Below are positions 52,639 to 62,500 of a stretch of 64,000 nt of DNA, piece by piece; the stretch's first letter is position 1, and each line of letters opens with the position of its first letter. The translations under genes were made by a program, and so were the position numbers. Under the pieces are notes generated by a model, which made no database searches, was not told the DNA's origin, and saw only the letters and a program-made list of their open reading frames with translations. Source of the DNA: Fluviicola sp. (GTDB taxonomy: Bacteria; Bacteroidota; Bacteroidia; Flavobacteriales_D; Crocinitomicaceae); contig JAIRJW010000048.1 of NCBI GenBank assembly GCA_031260455.1, forward strand, positions 33,234 to 97,233, read 5' to 3'.

Positions 52639-54846
52639 TTATTTTTTAACAAAAGTCAGCGTTCTTTGTCCGCTTTCGCTAACCATCTGGATCAGGTAAG
52701 TACCTGCAGAAAGATCGGACGTGGTGATGTAAACCAGATTGTTTCCCTCGTTTGCCTGAACAACATGCTGTTGCAATCTTTTTCCTGTCAGATCCGTTAC
52801 ATATAATTTGATTTCATTACTTGCAGTTTTAGAGCTAAATGCGATCTGTACTTCGTTATCTGCCGGGTTAGGGAACAAGCTAATATCAGCAAGTGAACCC
52901 AGGTCTTGCAGACCAGCAGTTACCGGCTCTTCGGAAGGTGAACCTGCATAGACGTTGATATCATCGATATAGACATTGTTTCCTCCTCCGGATATAAACT
53001 GGAACTTGTATCGGAAATTGTCAGTCCAGAAGGCACTGGTAATGTTCGTAACGTGAACTGTTAACCAATCTGCTGAAGTTGGAGTCCATGTTGTTGTAGC
53101 TGTATTGGTTCCTGACATGGAGGTTGCAGTTACCGTTTTGCGGATTTCCCATGTTTCACCACAGTCTTTTGAAAGCAGCACACGCAAAATATCGCTGTTT
53201 GTAGATGCTTTCTTTCTGTAAGCACATTTGAATGTCAGAGTCACACCTGTTGCTGTATTAATAGAAGACAGATCAACCGGTGCTGCGATCAATTCATCGG
53301 TTTGTCCCGTTGTAGTTTCGTTAAAGTTTGAAAGTTTTGCAGAGTTTGTCCCTGTTTTTCCGACTGTGTTGGTAACTGCCCAACCGTTTCCAGTTGTATT
53401 GTCCACAAACCATTTAGGGTTGCTCAGAACAGCCATGTTTTCAAAACTTTCATAGAACGGAAGGCCAGATGCTGTAGGCAACACGGTGATGTATCCGGCA
53501 ATGTCGGAAGTGCTGTTAGAATTTCCGTCAGTTGCCACCAGTTTCACAGCATATGTTCCCGGTGTGTTGTAAATAATCGTTGGATTTTGAGTGGTTGAAC
53601 TTGCCGGAGAACCTCCTGTAAAAGTCCAGGTCCATCCTGTGGCCGCGTTGTAAGACTCGTCTGTAAACTGAATGGATTCTCCTGCACAGATAACCGTTCT
53701 TGTAGTGGCGAACTTTGCCATACACAAAGTTGGAGCAGTATCAATTCCCGTAGCTGCGTGGCTGGAAGCTGTAATGATCTGATTACGCCCTGCGATAGTA
53801 CTTATAATTGCAGCACGCATTCTTGCTACCTGGCCCGGAGTAAACATTTTGGAACAGTAGGAATAATCCATGTAGTTTTCTACATTGTCAACCACGTTCG
53901 TTGTCCAGGAACTGAAGTTGTTCGGATCGTTGGTATCGTCACACGTATTGGAAGACAGGTTACAGGAAGTCACACCGATACACATCGGAGTATCTTGTAC
54001 ATGATCGTCTTCACCGCAGCTGGAAGCATTTCCCGGGTTGTTGTTGTCTCCCCAGGTATGAGAAAGATTCAACCAGTGTCCTACTTCGTGAGTCAGCGCA
54101 CGGGAATGCGTAACATTACTTGTTCCGATTGAACCGGTATAAGTGTCCAGGATGAAAACTCCGTTGTAATACATTCCCTGTGCGCTTGCCGTAGCATCAC
54201 CCATCGGGTTGAAGGTGTATCCTGCAGCTCCGCCAATTTCAGAAGCGACGTAAATATTCAGGTATTTGGTGTGAGGCCAGATCCCCTGGTAGATGTCGTT
54301 TCCCGCGATAACAGCATTTACCTGTGCCTGACCACTGCTTCCGTCATTTGTTAAAGCTGTAACTGTTCTGGTGATCCCGTCAAAACACGCGCCATTCGGC
54401 GCGATTTTAGCCAATTCGAATTCAATTTCAACATCCGCAGGCATCCCCTGGAACGGAGTCTGCACGTTGTTTGCGTCTGTGTTTAACCTGCGGTAATCGC
54501 GGTTCAGGATAGACATTGCATCCAGGATTTGCTCTTTGGAAATGTTCTCAGAGCCGTGGTTATGCAAAATGTGAAATACGACCGGAATTTTATATATTGT
54601 TGATTTGGTTGTATTGTTATCACCTTTGGATTTGAGCTGATTCTCAGATTCCTGTTGTGCTGCGACAATCATGGCAGCCATTACCGGATCTTTTTTCAGT
54701 TCAGCTAATTTCTTGTGGGTGACACAGAATTCGACATGTTCACCTTCACGCATATTGGTCTTATCTAAAACGCGCTCTGGTTTTTGAGCAAAACTCCAGG
54801 AAGTAAGAAGAGAGATTCCAAGGAGAGCATAAAAATTTTTCTTCAT
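52639..54846 (-). CDS. Secreted M43 metalloprotease with PKD and T9SS sorting domains (copy 1)
   Basis: A 735-residue exported zinc protease (cytophagalysin/pappalysin type, M43). Start at the ATG at 54846 (MKKNFYALLGISLLTSWSFA signal); the longer frame begins with TTG. Zinc motif LTHEVGHWLNLSHTWG (H-E-x-x-H-x-x-x-x-x-H, about 250) and Met-turn VENYMDYSYCSKMFTPGQ (about 325) are intact. A PKD domain (CAGESIQFTDESYNAATGWT, about 385-460), a beta-sandwich MAM-like module (about 470-640) and a C-terminal T9SS domain (ISLFPNPADNEVQIAF, about 660) follow. It is a tandem paralogue of the gene at 55047-57218. Confidence 0.93.
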   Translation of the reverse strand: MKKNFYALLGISLLTSWSFAQKPERVLDKTNMREGEHVEFCVTHKKLAELKKDPVMAAMIVAAQQESENQLKSKGDNNTTKSTIYKIPVVFHILHNHGSENISKEQILDAMSILNRDYRRLNTDANNVQTPFQGMPADVEIEFELAKIAPNGACFDGITRTVTALTNDGSSGQAQVNAVIAGNDIYQGIWPHTKYLNIYVASEIGGAAGYTFNPMGDATASAQGMYYNGVFILDTYTGSIGTSNVTHSRALTHEVGHWLNLSHTWGDNNNPGNASSCGEDDHVQDTPMCIGVTSCNLSSNTCDDTNDPNNFSSWTTNVVDNVENYMDYSYCSKMFTPGQVARMRAAIISTIAGRNQIITASSHAATGIDTAPTLCMAKFATTRTVICAGESIQFTDESYNAATGWTWTFTGGSPASSTTQNPTIIYNTPGTYAVKLVATDGNSNSTSDIAGYITVLPTASGLPFYESFENMAVLSNPKWFVDNTTGNGWAVTNTVGKTGTNSAKLSNFNETTTGQTDELIAAPVDLSSINTATGVTLTFKCAYRKKASTNSDILRVLLSKDCGETWEIRKTVTATSMSGTNTATTTWTPTSADWLTVHVTNITSAFWTDNFRYKFQFISGGGNNVYIDDINVYAGSPSEEPVTAGLQDLGSLADISLFPNPADNEVQIAFSSKTASNEIKLYVTDLTGKRLQQHVVQANEGNNLVYITTSDLSAGTYLIQMVSESGQRTLTFVKK

Positions 54847-55007
54847 TTTATTATTCAAGCTACTAGTTTTTACAATAATGATTTAGAGAAGAGAGAAAAG
54901 TTGTAAAAACGATACAGTTCAATTTCCGAAAAGATACTTACTTTTTGAGTAATGGGGGATTGAAATTACATTAAGTATCCAAATTGTTGATCGAACGGGA
55001 ACAAATG

Positions 55008-55038
55008 GATCTGCCTGGTAAAACTTACCGGGCAGATC
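55008..55038. terminator. 14-bp hairpin after the second M43 protease gene
   Basis: GATCTGCCTGGTAA (55008-55021) and TTACCGGGCAGATC (55025-55038) pair over 14 positions with one G-U wobble and a three-base loop. It sits nine bases beyond the stop of the gene at 55047. The run of T lies before the hairpin on the minus strand rather than after, so it is either an imperfect terminator or an mRNA 3' protective stem. Confidence 0.6.
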
Positions 55039-55046
55039 TAAAAAAG

Positions 55047-57218
55047 TTATTTTTTAACAAACTTAAAGGTTCTGCCTGAGTTTGAGTCATTCAGCCTGAT
55101 GAGATATGTTCCCGCTGAAAGGCTTGCTGTTTCGATGAAAACCACGTTAGATCCTTCCTGCGCATTTACCGGAATGTTCTTAATTACTTTTCCGCTCAGA
55201 TCGGTCAATACAAACATCAATTTATTGTTGCCTGTTTGAGACGAGAAACTGATCTGAAGTTCGTTCTCCGCCGGATTTGGAAATAAGTTCACATCCTGAA
55301 GCGTTCCGAGGTCAGACAATCCTAAGACGATATCGTTAGACGGAGGACCTGCATAAATATTGATATCATCGATATACATATTGTTCCCGCCACCGGAAGC
55401 GAACTGAAATTTGAAACGGAAATTCGAATTCCAGTAATTACTTGTGACATTTGTCATGTGAACGGTTACCCAATCTGCCTGAGCAGGAGTCCAGCTCGTT
55501 GTCGCTGTGTTGCTTCCGGACATTGATGTTGCAGTCAGTGTTTTACGGATATCCCAGGAACTGCCGCAGTCACCGGTAAGCAATACTTTTAACATATCGC
55601 TGCTCGAAGAAGATACTTTTCGGTAAGCGTATCTGAAAGACATGGTCACGTTTGTTGTTGAATTAATGCTGGATAAATCAATGGATCTGGAAATCAGTTC
55701 ATTGATCTGCCCGGAAGTTTGCCCGAAATTATCCAGTTTCGCAGAATGTGTTCCGGTGTGGCCTGTTGTAGTTGTAACGGCCCATGCATTTCCACCGCCA
55801 TTGTATACGGTCCAGTCCGGACTCGTCAGGGTTGTCAGGTTTTCAAATCCTTCGAAGAAAGGAATTCCGCTTGCAGAAGGGAGAACAGTAATGTATCCGG
55901 CAATGTTAGAAGTGCTGTTGTTACTTCCGTCAGTTGCAACCAGTTTCACAGCATAAGTTCCCGGAGTGTTGTAAGTAACCGTCGGGTTTTGTACAGATGA
56001 AGTAGCTGGAATTCCACCGGTAAAGGTCCAGCTCCATCCGGTTGCAATATTGAATGATTCATCCGTAAACTGGATGCTTTCTCCCTGGCAAACAACTTGT
56101 TTCGGAGCGCTGAATTTGGCTGTACACAAAATCGGGGCGGTATTTGCTCCAACTGCCGCAAGGTTTGCAGCCGAAATAACATTTGCTCTTCCGGTAGAAG
56201 TTTGGATAATAGCTGTTCTCATACGATCCACCTGTCCGATGGTGAACATCTTGGAGCAATAGGAGTAATCCATATAGTTTTCCACATTGTCGATCTGGTC
56301 GAAGCCCCAGTATGCATTATCAGTACTGCAGGTATTTGCATTCAGAGCACAGGAAGTTGAGCCTTTTGTGGCAGGAGTGTCGTCCACATTGTCTGTCCCG
56401 CAACTAATACCCGGATTGTTGGTTCCTCCCCAAACGTGAGACAAGTTCAGCCAGTGCCCGATCTCGTGAGTCAAAGTGCGGCTTGTAAAATTACTTGAAG
56501 TGCCAATATTTCCGACATATGTGCTCAATACCCAGACTCCGTTCATCATGGAAGTAGCGGAGAAGCTTGAAGGATTGGTTGTATATCCCGCAGCTCCGCC
56601 GATATCCTGGCAGATGAAAATATTCAGATATTTGTTTCCGGGCCACTGACCATTGTAAACATCGTTTCCGGCAATAATAGCATTGACCTGAGCCTGTCCG
56701 TCGCTTCCGTTACTTGTTTGAGTGCTTTGCGTTCTGGTAATACCGGAAAAACAAGCTCCGTTCGGCGCTATGGTTGCCAGGGCAAATTTAATATCTACCT
56801 TGCTTCTCAAACTTTGAAAAGGAGCCTGAATGGAAATTGTATCCGGGTTCAGCATGGCGTAATCCCGGTTCAGGATAGACAACGCGGTCATGATCTGCTC
56901 TTTCGAGATATTTTCAGGTCCACCGTTGTGCAATACGTGGAAAACTACGGGAATCGTGTATTGAACAGCTTTTGCAGGAGAGTTTCCTCCCTTTTTTTCC
57001 AGGAGCAGGTTGTTAAATTCCAGCTGGTCCTGTGCGTATTGTTGCGCGAACTGCGGATTTAACATCAATTCATTCATTTTTTTGTGCGTCATACAGTATT
57101 CGACGTTTTCCCCCTCACGCATGTTCTGTTTGTCTAATTTTCTTTCTGTATTTTGAGAAAGTACAGGACCTGAGAAGCACAATGTCAGGGTTAGAAGAGT
57201 AGAGAATTGCTTTTTCAT
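55047..57218 (-). CDS. Secreted M43 metalloprotease with PKD and T9SS sorting domains (copy 2)
   Basis: A 723-residue paralogue of the preceding gene on the same strand, similar along the full length. Signal peptide KKQFSTLLTLTLCFSGPVLS; pro-region with the same conserved opening (LDKQNMREGENVEYCMTHKK); zinc motif LTHEIGHWLNLSHVWG (about 250); Met-turn VENYMDYSYCSKMFTIGQ; PKD domain (CQGESIQFTDESFNIATGWS); MAM-like module; T9SS domain from VNLFPNPAENELQISF. All catalytic residues are present. Differences cluster in loops around the active site (for example GGTNNPGISCGTDNVDD against GDNNNPGNASSCGEDDH), which may alter specificity. 188 bases separate this stop from the next gene's start, so each may have its own promoter. 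Confidence 0.93.
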   Translation of the reverse strand: MKKQFSTLLTLTLCFSGPVLSQNTERKLDKQNMREGENVEYCMTHKKMNELMLNPQFAQQYAQDQLEFNNLLLEKKGGNSPAKAVQYTIPVVFHVLHNGGPENISKEQIMTALSILNRDYAMLNPDTISIQAPFQSLRSKVDIKFALATIAPNGACFSGITRTQSTQTSNGSDGQAQVNAIIAGNDVYNGQWPGNKYLNIFICQDIGGAAGYTTNPSSFSATSMMNGVWVLSTYVGNIGTSSNFTSRTLTHEIGHWLNLSHVWGGTNNPGISCGTDNVDDTPATKGSTSCALNANTCSTDNAYWGFDQIDNVENYMDYSYCSKMFTIGQVDRMRTAIIQTSTGRANVISAANLAAVGANTAPILCTAKFSAPKQVVCQGESIQFTDESFNIATGWSWTFTGGIPATSSVQNPTVTYNTPGTYAVKLVATDGSNNSTSNIAGYITVLPSASGIPFFEGFENLTTLTSPDWTVYNGGGNAWAVTTTTGHTGTHSAKLDNFGQTSGQINELISRSIDLSSINSTTNVTMSFRYAYRKVSSSSSDMLKVLLTGDCGSSWDIRKTLTATSMSGSNTATTSWTPAQADWVTVHMTNVTSNYWNSNFRFKFQFASGGGNNMYIDDINIYAGPPSNDIVLGLSDLGTLQDVNLFPNPAENELQISFSSQTGNNKLMFVLTDLSGKVIKNIPVNAQEGSNVVFIETASLSAGTYLIRLNDSNSGRTFKFVKK

Positions 57219-57330
57219 TATTAAATTAGTTCTAGCTTTTTTAAATTATTAGAGTTTTATATTGAGTGGAACAAGTTACAACATTTGTCTGATAAATTGA
57301 TCTTTCTGTGAAAACTTTATAAATAAATGG

Positions 57331-58035
57331 CTAATCAATATCTTTAAGCGAATAGATGACCTGGGTCAGTTTGGTGTGATGAAGCAGCTTGTAAAGTTTT
57401 TGAGAAACCAACTTGGGTGAATAAAGCTGATCCGAAAGCTTGTATTCCTGAAAACGGGCTACTTCGGAGAAAACATCCTGGTTGACGGAGCGAATTCTGG
57501 CCTGCATTTCCGTGTCCACGACTCCCGGGGCAACAGACAAACAGTTAAATGCAGTGCGTCCGAGTTGATATTCTTCCAGTTGAATAACCTGGCAGAACAT
57601 ATCCACTGCAGCTTTGGAGGCACAATACGCTGCCCAGGAGGCAATCGGATTTTTTCCCGCGCCAGAACTGATGAATACCGCTTTGAAAGGAAGATCTTTC
57701 GGTGTAAGGCGAAGCAACTGGTGCAGGATTGTTGCCCCGGCGAACAGGTTGACCTGCATTACTCGGTGCGGTTCATCTGCCCGGAGTTTTTCAAAATAAT
57801 TGACTTCTCCCAGAATTCCGGCATTGTGAATGAAGATCAACTCTTCGGATTTTAAGTTCGTGAACGCGAGTTGTTCTATGGAATCCGGATTGCTCAAATC
57901 GCATGCGACTGCAGTGTAATTTGCATGGATGATCGTGTGATTTCTGCTGATCCCAATTACTTTTTTCCCATTTGCGAGGTAATTTTCGGCAAGGGCCTTA
58001 CCGATTCCCCTGGATGTTCCTGTGATAATAACCAT
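57331..58035 (-). CDS. Short-chain dehydrogenase/reductase (sepiapterin reductase-like)
   Basis: A 234-residue NAD(P)-dependent oxidoreductase. Cofactor motif VIITGTSRGIGKALAENYL at the very N-terminus, IFIHNAGILGEV (N-A-G, about 70), catalytic Ser in VFISSGAGKNP, and Y-x3-K in WAAYCASKAAVDMFC (about 140). The pattern T-G-T-S-R-G-I-G with a benzil/sepiapterin-like C-terminus (VAPGVVDTEMQARIR) suggests the sepiapterin reductase-like group; the substrate cannot be named. Upstream of it on the same strand is the cystathionine synthase gene, separated by a terminator. Confidence 0.87.
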   Translation of the reverse strand: MVIITGTSRGIGKALAENYLANGKKVIGISRNHTIIHANYTAVACDLSNPDSIEQLAFTNLKSEELIFIHNAGILGEVNYFEKLRADEPHRVMQVNLFAGATILHQLLRLTPKDLPFKAVFISSGAGKNPIASWAAYCASKAAVDMFCQVIQLEEYQLGRTAFNCLSVAPGVVDTEMQARIRSVNQDVFSEVARFQEYKLSDQLYSPKLVSQKLYKLLHHTKLTQVIYSLKDID

Positions 58036-58102
58036 AGTGATACAAAAAAGTTTAAAAGTAGATTGAGTGGAGTCGAAGTAACTTTTTCAGCCTCATAAAA
58101 TG

Positions 58103-58141
58103 CAAAAAGCGCCTATCTATCAATGACGGATAAACGCTTTT
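58103..58141 (-). terminator. Terminator of the cystathionine gamma-synthase-like gene
   Basis: On the minus strand AAAAGCG ... CGCTTTTT pairs at the base, with an inner TATC/GATA pairing, and ends in a T-run. It lies 17 bases after the stop at 58158. Confidence 0.75.
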
Positions 58142-58157
58142 AAAATTCATTGTTAAC

Positions 58158-59312
58158 TTATGCTAAAGCCTGAGTCAGATCTGAGATGAGGTCTTCCACA
58201 TCTTCAACACCAACACTCAGGCGTACCAGATTGTCCACAACTCCAGCTTTTTCGCGCTCTTCTTTCGGGATAGAAGCATGTGTCATCGTTGCCGGATGGT
58301 TGATTAACGATTCAACACCTCCCAATGATTCCGCCAAAGAGAATACCTTAAATGAGGAAGCCACGCGATACGTGTTTTCGATACTCTTGTTTTTTAGAAC
58401 GACAGAGATCATTCCTCCGAAATCGCGCATTTGTTTTTTCGCAATCTCGTGGTTCGGATGTTCAGGGAATCCAGGCCAGTAAACTTTTTCAATTGCCGGA
58501 TGGCTTTTTAGGAAATGAGCGATTTTTTTCCCGTTTTCGCAATGACGCTGCATGCGCAGATGAAGTGTTTTGATTCCGCGTAATACCAGGAAAGAATCCA
58601 TCGGCCCGGGATTGGCACCAGAACTGTTCAGAATAAAATATAATTGCTCATGAATAGCCGGATCATTTGTAATCAAAGCTCCCATCACCACGTCGGAGTG
58701 CCCGCCCAGGTACTTGGTAACAGAATGCATCACAATTGTTGCTCCAAAATCCAGCGGATTCTGTAAATATGGCGAAGCAAAAGTATTATCTGCAACCAAA
58801 ATGATGTTTTTCGCTTTGGAAATAGCAGCAAGTGCGGCGATATCGATAATCTGCATCGTCGGATTCGTTGGAGTTTCTGCCCAGATCAGTTTGGTATTCT
58901 CATTGATATAGTTGTGAACGTTTTCAGCGTTTGTCAGATCAATGAAGTGAAACTTGATTCCGAATTTCTCATAGATTTTGGTAAATAAACGATAAGTTCC
59001 TCCGTACAAATCATCACCGGTAATGACTTCATCACCTGGTTTCAGCAATTTCAGAACAGCATCTGTAGCAGCAACACCACTACTGAAACAAACACAATGT
59101 TTCCCGTTTTCCAGTGCTGCGATATTTGCCTGAAGTGCTTCCCTGGTCGGGTTTTTTCCACGGGCATAACCGTAACCTTTGTTTACTCCCGGAGCTTCCT
59201 GCACGTAGGTAGAAGTCTGGAAGATTGGAGTCATAATCGCTCCTGTTGTTTCATCGGGGTGTACACCTGCGTGAATTGCTTTGGTGCCAAATTTCATATC
59301 TTGTTCTTTCAT
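58158..59312 (-). CDS. Cystathionine gamma-synthase / trans-sulfuration PLP enzyme
   Basis: A 384-residue Cys/Met metabolism PLP-dependent enzyme. Substrate/PLP features: YGYARGKNPTREALQANIAA, FSSGVAATDAVLKLLKPGDE, DDLYGGTYRLF, VADNTFASPYLQNPL and the PLP Lys in MHSVTKYLGGHSDVVMGAL (about 205), then SLGGVESLINHPATMTHASI. The last motif is shared by gamma-synthases and gamma-lyases, so the direction (cystathionine synthesis or cleavage) is not decided by sequence alone. Start either 59312 or the in-frame ATG at 59297 (MKFGTKAIHAG). A -7 box lies 26 bases upstream of the first. Cytosolic; likely acts in methionine/cysteine interconversion. Confidence 0.92.
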   Translation of the reverse strand: MKEQDMKFGTKAIHAGVHPDETTGAIMTPIFQTSTYVQEAPGVNKGYGYARGKNPTREALQANIAALENGKHCVCFSSGVAATDAVLKLLKPGDEVITGDDLYGGTYRLFTKIYEKFGIKFHFIDLTNAENVHNYINENTKLIWAETPTNPTMQIIDIAALAAISKAKNIILVADNTFASPYLQNPLDFGATIVMHSVTKYLGGHSDVVMGALITNDPAIHEQLYFILNSSGANPGPMDSFLVLRGIKTLHLRMQRHCENGKKIAHFLKSHPAIEKVYWPGFPEHPNHEIAKKQMRDFGGMISVVLKNKSIENTYRVASSFKVFSLAESLGGVESLINHPATMTHASIPKEEREKAGVVDNLVRLSVGVEDVEDLISDLTQALA

Positions 59313-59338
59313 AGAAAATGTGATTCTCTGTTGAATTA

Positions 59339-59346
59339 CAAAGTTA
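59339..59346 (-). promoter_or_regulatory. -7 promoter box of the cystathionine gamma-synthase-like gene
   Basis: Minus-strand TAACTTTG, full consensus match, 26 bases before the ATG at 59312. Confidence 0.5.
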
Positions 59347-59492
59347 ATGCTTCATCAAAGAAATAAATGGGTTTCCGAAAAATAATCAGGAGAAGCACAA
59401 ATAGTTCAGCAATGTAAGAATACGCCCGGATTTGGATCATAACCCAAAGGGAAGTTTGTCTTCGGCAAGCGATTAGTCAGGATCCTTTTCAC

Positions 59493-59500
59493 TATCTTCG
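59493..59500 (+). promoter_or_regulatory. Near-consensus -7 box of the helicase gene
   Basis: TATCTTCG (one mismatch to TAnnTTTG) lies 14 bases before the ATG at 59515. Confidence 0.4.
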
Positions 59501-59514
59501 CTTATTCGGATTTA

Positions 59515-62500
59515 ATGGATTTTTCACAACAACATATTGCTGATTTCATTCATGCCTTGTCGGATATACCGGCAACGGATCTATTGGTGAATCTGCCTGA
59601 AGTTTCCAAAGGAATGATTCGCCTGGAAAAACTTCCGGGTGAGAAGTTTAGTATTCAGATTGATGGTTCGTGGAAATTCATCCTGCAGATAGCTGTAAAA
59701 TTCCGTCTGGAAGCAGATGTGAACTCCCTTTGCCTGGTTTTTGGGGTACTGACTTCCCGCGTTCCGGGCCGCGAGTCAACATCTCCTTTGCTTCTTATTC
59801 CTCTGAATTGGCACTATCAGCGCATCACCAATACTTTGCAGCTGGAGTTGAATGAAGAAACCCTGGAAGTGAATCCGTATATCCGTTTTCTGTATTCTGA
59901 ATTGTCCGGAAAATCTCTCGAAGAATTTCCCACGGATTCAACACTGGCGGAAAAGTTCGCTCAAATAAAAAATCTCCTGGAAGATCTGGATCAGACATGG
60001 AATGTAAAAGAGGAATTCATCATCGGGAATTTTCATTATCATCGCTTTCACATGTTGCGCGAACTGGAAGGAATCGAAAAATCCGATGCGCCGAAAATCC
60101 TCGTGAATCAATTGTTGGGGAATGATTTCGGAAACCTGGAAGTGCTTCACTTGCCGGAGGGGTTGCTTAGTCCATCCGATGCAGATCAGTTGCGGGTATT
60201 CCAAACGCTGAAAGAAAAAAATGTCCTGCTGCAAGGTCCTCCTGGAACAGGAAAATCGCAAGTTTTAATCAATATTCTTGGAAAATCGGTTAAAAGCCGT
60301 TTGAAATGCTTAACAGTTTCGGAAAAACGGGTGGCTTTGGAAGTCATTCTCAAAAAGCTTTCAGAACAAAACCTGGATGCCTTTGCATTTGTAATTCACA
60401 GTCAGACACGATCTTCTGATTTACTGAAACAATTGAAAAGGACTTGGAACTTACTGGAAACCGAAACCTTTGGTTCGGGGAACAACCTGCGTCTTTCCGA
60501 ACAACTGAATGCAAACCTGCAATTGTTGCTTGACCGCCTGAACCTGCCGGATTATTTTGCCGGAGTTTCCTACAAAGTTTTTTGTGATCTGGTTCGGGAA
60601 ACACCGCTTAACCGGGATAAATTTTCGACGCGGGCTCCCTCACTGGATGAGTGGCTGAAAGTGAAAAGCATTGTACAGGAGTTGGACCTGAAATTGGAAG
60701 GCTTTTCCATGCTGCGAGGATTGAAACCTCGTTTTTTTGAAAAGTGGAATGGCGACCAGCTGGCAAAGAAGAGTCTGGAAAAATGGAAAGATTTACAGGA
60801 AAAACTGGGAGATCTTGTTTTCCTGAAAGATCTGGATCAGACCATTGCCGCATTGGGTCGTTGTCAGTTGGTGGAAAATGAACAGTACAAGGTTTACAGC
60901 GGTTTGGCATTGAAGCCGAAAGAATGGAAGAAATTTCAAAACTGGGTTCGGGCCTTTTTCGAACTCGAAGAAAAGCTGAACCAGGAAAAGCAGGAAATCC
61001 ACATTTGGAAACAAGTACCTTCCCAAAGCCAGTTGGATTCATGGGATCAGGCTGCTTCGTGGATCCAGTTGCGCAAAAGAAAAAAAGCGATTGCGCGTTT
61101 GTTGAAAGATACTTCAGTTCTGCCTGAGATTGCAGTTTCGAATTGGAAAAACTACCTGGCAACAGCCGAAGAATGGAAAAACCTGGAACGATATTTCATC
61201 GGCCTGGGTTTGAATCCGGTGAGGCACGAACTGGAATTAGGTTTGATCTATGCAGCGGCTTTGCAACGGGAAAGCGGAACGCTTTTGAGTGAAATTGCGA
61301 CATGGACTTCGGCAAAAAGAAAGGCGGTCATCACCTGCGGCCCGGAATTAAAAGATTTGTATGATACACTCACGAACTATTTTAAGCCCGGCGAAACTCT
61401 TCCCCTGGAAAGCTTCCTGAGGCAGAAAGAACAAGACTTTGTGGTACTGACTTCCGTATATGAAACATTGAAAAGCTTGCCCGGTTTTTTCTTTGAATTG
61501 GTTGAAAATGCGGATTCCTGGCAGGAATTGCAAGCCCTGATTCTCTTTAGCTCGCTTTGCAAAATAGAATCCCTGAACCCGGAATTGGTTAAATTTTCGG
61601 GCGAAGAATTGCATGAACGTCTGGATCAGCTGATCGAAACGGAAGATGAGGAACAAGCGGATTTTGCAGAATCGATCCGCTACAGGATTCAACAAGATTT
61701 TGAAGCATTTGAAGCATTACTGAGGATACCAGCCCAGAAGCTGACTGCTGAACAGAAAGAACAGAAATTCCGCTTGAAAAAAGGGAAGTCAATCCTTGTG
61801 AAAGAGTTTGCAAAAAGCAGGAATCACCTCACAATCCGCAACCTGCTGGCAAGTGACGCAAAAGAGTGGATTCAGCTACTGATCCCGGTCTGGTTGGCGA
61901 CCCCCGGCCAGGTAGCTGATCATTTTCCGCTGGAAGCAGGATTGTTCGATCTCGTATTGTTTGACGAAGCGAGCCAGATTCCCCTGCCGAATGCCCTGGG
62001 ATCTTTATTCCGTTCAAAAAGGGCGCTCGTTGCGGGGGACGAGCAACAAATGGCGCCGACCAGTTACTTTGGTAAGCACTTCGGTTTTCATGATTTGTTA
62101 CACCAGGCAGCATACTATTTTGAGAAAGTGTCGCTTCGTCATCATTACCGGTCTGAAAACAGCGAATTAATTCGTTTTTCAAATGCACATTTTTACAGGA
62201 ACGAACTGATTGTTTATCCTTCAGTTTCCGAAAAACAAGTCTTGTTTCACCATTTGGTGAAAAACGGAATCTTCGATGAGCGCAGGAACAGGGCAGAAGC
62301 CGGAGCAGTTGCCGCTTTCCTGGAGCAATTTCCTGGCTGGGGACACGAAACGCTCGGAATTGTTGCCTTTTCGGAAGAACAATTGAAAACAATCCGGTCG
62401 GAATGTTCGGATCGGATACAGGAATTGCTGACTATCGGGCAGGAAGAAGGAACCTTGTTTTTCAAAGCATTGGAAAATGTGCAGGGTGACGAAGCTGATG

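Noticed and set aside
52440..52649. 69-codon plus-strand frame after the exonuclease
   Set aside because: It runs straight through the strong terminator hairpin and into the 3' end of the M43 protease gene.
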